A DNA stretch of 8,988 nucleotides from Chloroflexota bacterium (GTDB lineage Bacteria; Chloroflexota; Limnocylindria; QHBO01): the NCBI GenBank assembly GCA_024636135.1, contig JAGXHP010000024.1, forward strand, positions 1 through 8,988. Direction: 5' to 3'. The notes under the pieces are model-generated. The model saw only the letters and a program-made list of their open reading frames with translations. It had not been told where the DNA came from and did no database searches. Position 1 is the stretch's first letter, and each line of letters starts with the position of its first letter. The position numbers were made by a program, and so were the translations under genes. This document shows, in pieces, positions 1 through 4,840 of the stretch.

Positions 1-176
1 CCGGGCATGTTGATGTCCATGACGATGATGTCCGGACGCATGTCCATCGACACCTGGATCGCTTCCTCGCCGGAGCTGGCCGTGCCAGCGACGTCGATCT
101 CGCGCTCCAGCCCGAGGAGGCGCGACAGGTGGTCGCGTGTCTCCGGGATGTCGTCGACAATGAGGACCTTGATCAT
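1..176 (-). CDS. Response-regulator receiver domain, N-terminal part of a probable CpaE/TadZ-type pilus protein (cut by window edge)
   Basis: Only the first 59 residues are visible; the gene runs off the left edge. They form the first half of a CheY-like receiver: a hydrophobic beta strand (IKVLIVDD), the acidic pair D8-D9 that binds magnesium, and the phospho-acceptor D54 in an IVMDINMPG strand. The ATG at 176-174 has GGAGA about 8 nt upstream. The gene begins 39 nt after the cpaB stop on the same strand, so co-transcription is likely. In Tad pilus loci of several phyla the gene after cpaB encodes CpaE/TadZ, a MinD/ParA-like ATPase that places the pilus machine and often carries an N-terminal receiver domain. 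That identity rests on context, because the ATPase part lies outside the window. A stand-alone response regulator is the alternative. The receiver call itself is near certain. Confidence 0.85.
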   Translation of the reverse strand, partial: MIKVLIVDDIPETRDHLSRLLGLEREIDVAGTASSGEEAIQVSMDMRPDIIVMDINMP

Positions 177-215
177 GCTGGGTTCTCCAGGCGGCGCCGT
201 GAGAGGCCGGAGCCT

Positions 216-1124
216 CTACGGCGTCGCCCCTTCCTCGTTCAGCTGCTCAACGATGCTCGGAATCCGCAGGCCATACTCGGTGACCAGCTGGTCGATGGTG
301 ATGCCGAGGGTCTCCTCGATCGCATCATCATCCGCGTGGCGCACGATGGCGGTCAGCGAGCCGACCTCGCCCAGGTCGTTCTGGGCGAACTTGATCACCT
401 CGGCGTCCTGTGCGGTACCGGCGATCACGATGATCACGCTGTCGAGCACTGCCTGTTCCGGCTGCACGTCGGTCTCGTCGACGATTCCGTCGCCGTTGGT
501 GTCGATCGGCTCCTGCTCCTGGGCTCGCGTCGCGCTCACGTAGAGCACGCGCTTGTCCTGGAGGATGGCCTTGACCGAACGAGCCGCCTCGAGACCGGGA
601 ATCGCTTCGAAGCGCGGCGGGGCGTTCTCGTCCGCGTTGGCGGCGGAGTCGGCGGTCTCCTGGAGCACGTTGATCGACTGGCTCGTGACGACGTCGATCG
701 TGTCACCAGCCTTGATCAGGAAGTCGACACCGGTGACACGGTCCACCTGGAACGCGATCGCCTTCTCGCCGGGCTCCAGCAGCGCCGGCAGGTTGACCGC
801 CAGGTTATTGCCGAGGCCGAGGGCCTCGCCGGTGACCTGGGATCCGGCCGGGATCGGGAATACCGCGGCCTGGCCAGCTACCTGGCTCGCGCTACGCAGC
901 GCCGTGCCCTGGACGGCTTCGGGGTCGACCTGACGCTCCTCGACGAGGTCGGGAGTGACGGCGTCGCCCCGTGCGATGTCCTGCGTGGCGACGAGAACCG
1001 TCTCGAGGACTTCCTCCGGAGCATCGGCCACTTCGCGCTGGTTGAGCAGGATCACGATGGCAACGAAGGCGAGGACGGCAAGCAGAACGCCGACCAGGAT
1101 GACGAGGCGATTCGATCGCTTCAC
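216..1124 (-). CDS. cpaB: CpaB/RcpC family Tad pilus assembly protein (SAF domain)
   Basis: A 302-residue protein. CpaB/RcpC is a periplasmic or cell-surface component of the Tad (Flp) pilus machine, thought to support the secretion channel and pilus assembly. Residues about 7-28 form one N-terminal membrane anchor behind a basic MKRSNR start. Residues about 42-102 form a SAF domain (VLVATQDIARGDAVT, then FPIPAGSQVTGEAL). Residues about 105-265 match the RcpC/CpaB body (PGEKAIAFQVDRVTGVDFLI, AGDTIDVV). The start chosen is GTG at 1124-1122 because AAAGGGG sits 7 nt upstream and the anchor follows at once. An in-frame ATG at 1214 would add 30 residues unlike any signal sequence and has no clear ribosome binding site. 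An oddity is an EF-hand-like loop at residues 208-219, given as a separate entry. The gene follows flp beyond a strong terminator and precedes a probable cpaE. Confidence 0.93.
   Translation of the reverse strand: MKRSNRLVILVGVLLAVLAFVAIVILLNQREVADAPEEVLETVLVATQDIARGDAVTPDLVEERQVDPEAVQGTALRSASQVAGQAAVFPIPAGSQVTGEALGLGNNLAVNLPALLEPGEKAIAFQVDRVTGVDFLIKAGDTIDVVTSQSINVLQETADSAANADENAPPRFEAIPGLEAARSVKAILQDKRVLYVSATRAQEQEPIDTNGDGIVDETDVQPEQAVLDSVIIVIAGTAQDAEVIKFAQNDLGEVGSLTAIVRHADDDAIEETLGITIDQLVTEYGLRIPSIVEQLNEEGATP
468..503 (-). other. EF-hand/dockerin-like calcium loop within CpaB
   Basis: CpaB residues 208-219 read DTNGDGIVDETD. This fits the DxNxDGxxxxxD pattern of EF-hand and dockerin calcium loops, with acidic or amide side chains at positions 1, 3, 5, 9 and 12 and glycine at 6. 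It lies in a hydrophilic, acidic stretch (about residues 201-224) between two beta-rich segments of the RcpC/CpaB body, so it looks like an exposed insertion. Calcium binding is inferred from the pattern alone. Confidence 0.6.
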
Positions 1125-1280
1125 GGATATACCCCTTTGAGCTCGGGTGTAGATAGGGTGGTTATGAGTTCGCGGTGGTGCAGCCGTTGTGACTGCAGTC
1201 AACAGTCTACGCACGAGCGGCAGTCCGCTACGACTGAACTTACGGACTACCCCTGCAGTGGTACTCCCGGGGCAAACCAG
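1125..1280 (-). promoter_or_regulatory. cpaB upstream region with a 12-bp palindrome and clustered GACTG/CAGTC motifs
   Basis: This gene-free stretch lies between the pilin terminator and cpaB, so it should hold the cpaB promoter if readthrough is low. A perfect 12-bp palindrome, TGACTGCAGTCA, lies at 1190-1201. The pentamer GACTG or its complement recurs at 1191, 1196, 1203, 1221 and 1232. A TTGACT (1202-1197, minus) overlaps the palindrome, but no convincing -10 box follows at 16-18 nt. TATCTA at 1155-1150 is a possible -10 without a good -35. No promoter is assigned with confidence. The palindrome and repeats are candidate regulator sites. Confidence 0.35.
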
Positions 1281-1323
1281 ACAACAAGAAGACCCCCGCC
1301 GGCCCGAAGGCGCGACGGGGGTC
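1281..1323 (-). terminator. Rho-independent terminator after the pilin gene
   Basis: Read on the minus strand, GACCCCCG (1323-1316) pairs perfectly with CGGGGGTC (1298-1291). Further pairing lies inside, closed by a GCC-TTCG-GGC tip, and the hairpin is followed by TTCTTGTTGT (1290-1281). It begins 24 nt after the flp stop codon. It should end most pilin transcripts and lower expression of cpaB relative to flp, as expected for an abundant structural subunit. Confidence 0.85.
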
Positions 1324-1347
1324 GTCGTCGTTGACTACTGACCAGAA

Positions 1348-1536
1348 CTAGGTGGTCTGGAGGTTGGTGCCAACGTTCTGGAAGATCTGGCTGACGATCG
1401 GGCCCAGGAAGACAAGGGCGACGATCACGATGATCGCGATGAGGGCGAGAAGCAGACCGTACTCAACGAGAGTCTGGCCTTCCTCGTCCTCGCTCTGGAA
1501 TCGTGCCAGAAGAGTGCTGATGAAGTGCTTGACCAT
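1348..1536 (-). CDS. flp: Flp/Fap-type prepilin (Tad pilus major subunit)
   Basis: A 62-residue prepilin, the usual size for the Flp family. Residues 1-20 form a polar leader ending in EDEEG. Prepilin peptidase (TadV/CpaA type) would cut between G20 and Q21, giving a 42-residue mature pilin that begins QTLVEYGLLLALIA. The Flp hallmark Glu-Tyr pair is E25-Y26, positions 5 and 6 of the mature protein. Residues about 27-45 are a hydrophobic helix that serves as membrane anchor and later as the fibre core, followed by a short polar tail. The ATG at 1536 has an excellent AAAGGAGG about 11 nt upstream. A long non-coding leader lies in front of the gene and a strong terminator follows, so it is probably expressed as a single-gene transcript feeding the Tad machine encoded downstream. 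Confidence 0.96.
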   Translation of the reverse strand: MVKHFISTLLARFQSEDEEGQTLVEYGLLLALIAIIVIVALVFLGPIVSQIFQNVGTNLQTT

Positions 1537-1589
1537 GTGGATTGGTTCCTCCTTTCTTCAAGGATTTCGCCGGCAGCGTACGGGCTCAT

Positions 1590-1611
1590 TTCGGCAATGA
1601 ATATGGCCGAA
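1590..1611. repeat. 6-bp inverted repeat overlapping the putative flp -10 box
   Basis: TTCGGC (1590-1595) and GCCGAA (1606-1611) are perfect inverted arms around a 10-bp AT-rich centre, AATGAATATG on the plus strand. The centre contains the candidate -10 box of flp, so a protein bound here would block or adjust that promoter. It may equally be a weak leader hairpin. Confidence 0.4.
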
Positions 1612-1629
1612 TAGTCCCATTCGTGTCGG
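1600..1629 (-). promoter_or_regulatory. flp: Putative flp promoter
   Basis: On the minus strand, CCGACA (1629-1624) and CATATT (1605-1600) are each 4/6 matches to the -35 and -10 consensus and are separated by 18 nt. This would give a 5' leader of about 55-60 nt before the flp ATG. A perfect TTGACA also occurs further upstream (1670-1665), but no -10 box follows at a normal distance. Both are weak evidence in GC-rich DNA. Confidence 0.3.
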
Positions 1630-1728
1630 CGCGTCCCCGTACGGTGCGCTGCGAGGACTCGATTTGTCAATACACCGGACGCCACCCCACGTGGCAAACC
1701 CGGCAAGGTCAGGGAGCTCGACCCGTGC

Positions 1729-1768
1729 GCATGAAGAAGGGGAGCCGCCCCTTGCGGAGCGGCTCCCC
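1729..1768 (-). terminator. Strong intrinsic terminator in the flp leader region
   Basis: On the minus strand GGGGAGCCGC (1768-1759) pairs perfectly with GCGGCTCCCC (1748-1739) around a 10-nt loop, and TTCTTCAT follows. The U-tract side is minus only; on the plus strand the hairpin is followed by TGCACC. It lies about 335 nt past the end of the response regulator gene and 200 nt before flp. It therefore does not look like the normal end of the regulator transcript. Confidence 0.75.
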
Positions 1769-1985
1769 TGCACCGGAGGAGGAGTCCCGGGAGCCGGTGC
1801 GGAGAACACCGACCCCTCGGATGAAGGCCGTCGCGGATACCCGTGACGACGTGATGACTACGCTATTGCGGCCGCCGAACATCACCAATGGAACTCCCGT
1901 ACCAGCGCGGCAGGACTTGCGGCGGCGACTGGATCCGGTCAGGTGGAGCCCAGGATTCGTGCGACCCCGCGAAGGGCGTCGGCGG
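1738..1985 (-). ncRNA. Candidate structured leader RNA or small RNA ending at the terminator
   Basis: A minus-strand RNA could start just after the TATAAC hexamer at 1990-1985 and stop at the 1739-1768 terminator, about 240 nt in all. Near its 3' end GCACCGG/CCGGTGC (1800-1794 with 1776-1770) form a hairpin. Further up, GTCG-CGG/CCG-CGAC can form another. There is no good -35 box upstream of TATAAC. It is not recognised as any known RNA family. It could be a free small RNA, the attenuated leader of flp, or just the 3' tail of the regulator operon. Confidence 0.3.
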
Positions 1986-1986
1986 T

Positions 1987-2004
1987 TATATCAGTAGTGA
2001 TATA
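1987..2004. repeat. AT-rich perfect dyad TATATCA-N4-TGATATA
   Basis: The arms TATATCA (1987-1993) and TGATATA (1998-2004) are perfect inverted copies around GTAG. It is a rare AT-rich island in very GC-rich DNA, and a TATAAC hexamer overlaps its left edge on the minus strand. The form is that of an operator for a dimeric helix-turn-helix regulator. The regulator is unknown. Confidence 0.5.
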
Positions 2005-2044
2005 GCGGCTGACAGCCGGCGGGCCCGCGCCCTGACACGCCGAT

Positions 2045-2072
2045 CATGCGAACGACCGCCCCGGAGGGCGGC
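2045..2072 (-). terminator. Weak hairpin terminator after the response regulator gene
   Basis: On the minus strand GCCGCCC (2072-2066) pairs with GGGCGGT (2061-2055), including one G-U pair, around the tetraloop TCCG. It starts 30 nt after the regulator stop. Only CGTTCGCATG follows, so the U-tract is poor and termination may be incomplete or factor-dependent. Confidence 0.45.
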
Positions 2073-2102
2073 CGCTGCACGGGATCGCAGAGAGGCCGGA
2101 AC

Positions 2103-2867
2103 TCAATCCTCGGGGATCTTGATCCAGCCCTGGCGCATGGCGTAGACCACGGCCTGCGTGCGGTCGTTGACCGACAGCTTGCGCAGGATCGAGCTCATGT
2201 GGTTCTTCACGGTCTGCTCGCTGATCGTCAGCGCGTAGGCCACCTGCTTGTTCGTCATGCCCTGGGCGATGTTGTCCAGGATCTCGACCTCGCGAGGCGA
2301 GAGCGGCGCGAAGATCGGCTGCGCCTCCGAGCCGTAGACGGCCAGCTCGCGGAACTCCTTGAGCACCCGGCTCGCGACGTTCGGCTTGGCGAAGACCTTG
2401 TCGTTGATCAGGTACTCGCCGGACCGCACGCGCCGAATGATGGCGATCAGGTCCGTCGGGTCGATGTCCTTGAGCACGTAGGCAGCCGCCCCGGCCTTGA
2501 TGGCGTCGAAGAGCTGGTCCTCGTCGTCATTGCTGGCCAGCACGATGACGCCGGTGTGCGGCAGCTCCCGCTTCAGGCGCTGGGTGGTCTCGATGCCGTT
2601 CGGCGCCGGCAGACCCAGGTCCATGAGGACGACGTCCGGCGTCAGCTCCTCGACGGTGGACAGGGCCTCGCGGCCCGACCCGGCCTCGCCGACGACCTCG
2701 ATGTCGCTCTCGAGCTCCAGGATGTTGCGGACGCCGCGGCGGAACAGGGTGTGGCCATCGACGATGACGACCCGTGTCTTCCCGGCGCGTCGATCGCCGC
2801 CCCTGCGGCGCTCGTCGGCCCCGACCCCGTCCTGGGTCGTGGGCTCGGTCTTGGTCTTGGTGGCCAT
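2103..2867 (-). CDS. NarL/DegU-type response regulator (receiver + LuxR HTH)
   Basis: A 254-residue DNA-binding response regulator, likely partner of the kinase encoded just upstream. Residues 1-30 are a charged, probably disordered tail. Residues about 31-150 form the receiver, with phospho-acceptor D83 (VVLMDLGLP) and conserved K133 (YVLKD). Residues about 187-250 form a LuxR-type helix-turn-helix (LSPREVEILDNIAQGMTNKQVA, then SEQTVKNHMSSILRKL). Oddities: the usual acidic pair is D37-G38 (VDGHTLFRRG), and the usual Thr/Ser of the fourth strand is A111 with S112 beside it. Loss of the second acidic residue may weaken magnesium binding and phosphorylation. The start chosen is ATG 2867-2865, with GGAGGAG placed directly after the kinase stop codon and 6 nt before the ATG. 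The upstream in-frame ATG at 2891 overlaps the kinase gene. Targets are unknown; pilus genes are downstream and glycosyltransferases upstream. Confidence 0.95.
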   Translation of the reverse strand: MATKTKTEPTTQDGVGADERRRGGDRRAGKTRVVIVDGHTLFRRGVRNILELESDIEVVGEAGSGREALSTVEELTPDVVLMDLGLPAPNGIETTQRLKRELPHTGVIVLASNDDEDQLFDAIKAGAAAYVLKDIDPTDLIAIIRRVRSGEYLINDKVFAKPNVASRVLKEFRELAVYGSEAQPIFAPLSPREVEILDNIAQGMTNKQVAYALTISEQTVKNHMSSILRKLSVNDRTQAVVYAMRQGWIKIPED

Positions 2868-2880
2868 TGGTGTCTCCTCC

Positions 2881-3900
2881 TCAGTGTGCATCGGCAGGCT
2901 GCCCCGGCAGGCGGAGCAGGATGCGGGTGCCTTCGCCTTGTCGCGATTCGATCTGGAGCTGACCGCCGAGTAGTTCGGCGCGCTCCCGCATGAACTGGAG
3001 TCCGAAGTTGCGCGACTTGCCCGATGCCAGGCGCATCAGGTCGAAGCCGCGACCGTTGTCCTCGATGACGAGTGAGCTCCCCTCGAGCTTGATGGCGATG
3101 TGGCTGGCGGCAGCGTGCTTGCGCACGTTCTGGAGCGCCTCCTGGACGATCCGCAGCACCGACGCGCGCTGCGTCGGGCTCAGTCGCTCGTCGATGTCGC
3201 CGACGGAAACCTCCACGACGATGCCGTGGACCGTCTCGATCTGCTGCGCCCGCTCGGCGAGCGCGCCAGCCACGCCGACGTCCGGCAATGGCGGGCGCAG
3301 GTCGGTGATGAAGGTGCGAACCTCGTCGAGGCCTCCCCGCAGCATGTCGCGCAGGAACGCGAGCTCCGCCTGCGCGGCGCCGTCGGAGTCGCCGAGCATG
3401 CGGTCCAGGTACTCGACCTGGAAGATGGCGTTGGTGAGGACCTGGGCAGGCCCATCGTGGATGTCCTCGGCCATGCGCTGACGCTCGCCCTCCTGGGCCT
3501 GGATGATCCGCAGGCTCATGTCGGCGGCCGAGTCGTCGCCGACCGGGCCAGGCTCGTCGCCGGGATCATCGGTCGCGTCGAGGTAGGTCCACAGGATGTC
3601 CAGCTGGCGGGCCACCACGTCCAGGCGCTTGAGGCGCCCCTGGAGCGCGGACAGATCCCGGCCGCGGGCCTCGTACTCGGCACGCAGCGCATCGGTGCCG
3701 ACCGGTCGAAGCGCGCCACCGCGGCGATCGATGCGAGCGCGAAGCTGCATCCACTCCTCTAGGTCGCGCCGATACTGCTCGCGGAAGCGTTCCGCCAGCT
3801 CGTGCATGCGCCGAGAATCTCCTCGGAGGTTCTCGGACGCTTCGGCGCCGATGCGGTCGAACCGCTCGTTGGCGGTCCCCCGCGCGGGATCGTTCGGCAT
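2881..3900 (-). CDS. Soluble DegS-like sensor histidine kinase (HisKA_3 + HATPase_c)
   Basis: A 339-residue kinase with no membrane segment, so it should sense a cytoplasmic signal or partner. Residues about 1-108 are charged and helical, probably coiled coil, like the sensory part of DegS. Residues about 137-205 form the HisKA_3 dimerisation domain with the phosphorylated histidine H148 in ERQRMAEDIHDGPAQ. Residues about 240-335 form the ATPase, with the N box (QEALQNVRKHA, N258), the G1 box DNGRGF (281-286) and a GLQFMRERAELLGG lid region. It would phosphorylate the regulator encoded 13 nt downstream, whose ribosome binding site abuts this stop codon. The ATG at 3900 follows AAGGGAG. An upstream region with repeated CCGGACT and an AGTACTT dyad suggests its own regulated promoter, separate from the glycosyltransferase operon before it. 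Confidence 0.95.
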   Translation of the reverse strand: MPNDPARGTANERFDRIGAEASENLRGDSRRMHELAERFREQYRRDLEEWMQLRARIDRRGGALRPVGTDALRAEYEARGRDLSALQGRLKRLDVVARQLDILWTYLDATDDPGDEPGPVGDDSAADMSLRIIQAQEGERQRMAEDIHDGPAQVLTNAIFQVEYLDRMLGDSDGAAQAELAFLRDMLRGGLDEVRTFITDLRPPLPDVGVAGALAERAQQIETVHGIVVEVSVGDIDERLSPTQRASVLRIVQEALQNVRKHAAASHIAIKLEGSSLVIEDNGRGFDLMRLASGKSRNFGLQFMRERAELLGGQLQIESRQGEGTRILLRLPGQPADAH

Positions 3901-3913
3901 GGACTCCCTTGAG

Positions 3914-3939
3914 TACCGGGTCCGGACTGGTACCGGACT
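3914..3939. repeat. CCGGACT direct repeats and inverted repeat before the kinase gene
   Basis: CCGGACT occurs at 3922-3928 and 3933-3939, exactly 11 bp apart, about one helical turn. TACCGG occurs at 3914-3919 and 3931-3936. GTCCGG (3920-3925) and CCGGAC (3933-3938) also form an inverted repeat around a 7-bp centre. The cluster ends within 20 bp of the kinase start, in its probable 5' leader, and could be an operator or an RNA hairpin affecting translation. Confidence 0.45.
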
Positions 3940-3978
3940 TCGCGTTCATGCTGTCGGCGTGCTGTGCATCGCGGCAAC

Positions 3979-4002
3979 AGTACTTTGTGCGCCGGAAGTA
4001 CT
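3979..4002. repeat. AGTACTT-N10-AAGTACT dyad upstream of the kinase gene
   Basis: AGTACTT (3979-3985) and AAGTACT (3996-4002) are perfect 7-bp inverted arms around a 10-bp GC-rich centre. Each arm contains the palindrome AGTACT, and the two copies are 18 bp apart. The right arm overlaps the stop codon of the GT87-like gene. The position, 80-100 bp before the kinase start, suits a regulator binding site. A weak terminator for the preceding gene is less likely, as no U-tract follows. Confidence 0.45.
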
Positions 4003-4840
4003 ACTCCAGCTTGCTGCGAGGCGAAATTGCGAGGAGAGCGGCCGGTGCCAGGAACGCCAGGTAGGAGAGCACGACACGCGGAGGGCCGATGAACATCAGG
4101 ACCGCGACGGCGACCCAGGCCCACCGCGATCGGCGCGCCACCAGCACGACGGAGAGGAGCCCCGCGGCCGCTGCGACGGCGAACCAGAGGAGCGGCGAGA
4201 TGGCGTACAGGGAGAGGAGCCCGGTGCCGGGATCGGTGACGTAGCCGTCGAGGTCGAAGGCCAGCGCATGGCTCCACAGGAGCCCTGCCGTGCCGATCGC
4301 GATCATCGCCGGCTTCCACTCCCGGCGTCCCAGCCACACCATTGCGAACAGGATCGGCACCAGCTTCAGCGAGGCGGACACGCCGACGGCGACCGGAAAC
4401 GCGGCGCGCCGCGCGGTCACGACCAGCAGTGCCACGACAAGCGGGTGGGCGTTGCCGAACATCGACGTCTCGATGAGGAACGCGCCGACCAGTGCACCCA
4501 GCGCGAGCGCGGCCGGCGTCCCGAAGCGAAGGATCGGCCAGATGGCGACGATGCTGCACCCGAGCATGGCGAGCGACCAGCCGTGGAGCACGAGGTCGCG
4601 CGGCAGGAACGTGAGGGGAATCCACGCATACGCGAACCACGGGGCGTAGCGATAGACCTCGTGCGCCTCGGGATGGGCCGCGGTGTAGAGCGGCTGGGCG
4701 TCGCGAAGCCGATTGGCAGCGTCGTAGTACGCGCCGGCATCCGCAGGATTCCAGAGCAGGAACCACGAGGCGGCCACGTATGCGAGCCAGCCGAACGCAA
4801 CGGCCATGGCGACGAGGCGAGCCATGCGCGTGACGGTCAC
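4001..4840 (-). CDS. Short GT87-like polyprenol-dependent mannosyl/glycosyltransferase (GT-C)
   Basis: A 279-residue integral membrane protein with about seven to eight hydrophobic segments. After the first segment (residues 7-30) comes NPADAGAYYDAANRLRDAQPLYT, the GT87 (DUF2029) pattern of a catalytic Asp (D34 or D40) followed by YxxAxxL...PLY. Residues 150-175 (ASLKLVPILFAMVWLGRREW) match the conserved LKxxP cytoplasmic region. Family members such as PimE add mannose from polyprenyl-phosphomannose on the outer membrane face. At 279 residues it is clearly shorter than the roughly 400 usual for GT87, mostly in the C-terminal half. The start is GTG 4840-4838, sharing one base with the TAG stop of the upstream gene and preceded by GAGG 10 nt away, so translation is coupled. 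A downstream ATG at 4825 has no ribosome binding site. Substrate and acceptor are unknown. Confidence 0.8.
   Translation of the reverse strand: MTVTRMARLVAMAVAFGWLAYVAASWFLLWNPADAGAYYDAANRLRDAQPLYTAAHPEAHEVYRYAPWFAYAWIPLTFLPRDLVLHGWSLAMLGCSIVAIWPILRFGTPAALALGALVGAFLIETSMFGNAHPLVVALLVVTARRAAFPVAVGVSASLKLVPILFAMVWLGRREWKPAMIAIGTAGLLWSHALAFDLDGYVTDPGTGLLSLYAISPLLWFAVAAAAGLLSVVLVARRSRWAWVAVAVLMFIGPPRVVLSYLAFLAPAALLAISPRSKLE

Larger units (their letters stand above)
1537..2102. other. 566-bp gene-free region between the response regulator and flp
   Basis: No open frame here shows the strong third-position GC bias of the surrounding genes, and none is recognisable. From right to left on the minus strand the region holds a weak terminator after the regulator gene (2055-2072), an AT-rich dyad (1987-2004), a structured stretch ending in an attenuator-like hairpin set (1729-1800), and a putative flp promoter with an overlapping inverted repeat (1590-1629). 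I found no tRNA and no match by eye to known riboswitch consensus sequences. Each element has its own entry. Confidence 0.7.

Noticed and set aside
129..1334. 401-codon plus-strand open frame
   Set aside because: It lies fully antisense to cpaB and its flanks. The translation is rich in Arg, Asp and His with no domain, as expected for a shadow frame in GC-rich DNA, whereas the minus strand encodes a clear CpaB.
1665..1670. Perfect TTGACA (minus strand) as the flp -35 box
   Set aside because: At 16-18 nt spacing the -10 positions read CGCACC, GCACCG and CACCGT, none of which resembles TATAAT.
1681..1720. Plus-strand GGCAAACC resembling the cyclic-di-GMP-I riboswitch or a piece of RNase P RNA
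   Set aside because: The other required conserved blocks are missing on that strand (for the riboswitch GGGACGCAAAGCC, for RNase P the GAGGAAAGTCCGG start). The strand is also wrong for flp. The match is short enough to be chance.
1821..1997. Small plus-strand open frame of 58 codons in the gap, ending in the AT-rich dyad
   Set aside because: Third-position GC is clearly lower than in the real genes, there is no well-placed ribosome binding site, and the product is Arg-rich with no recognisable feature. The stretch is better read as structured non-coding DNA.
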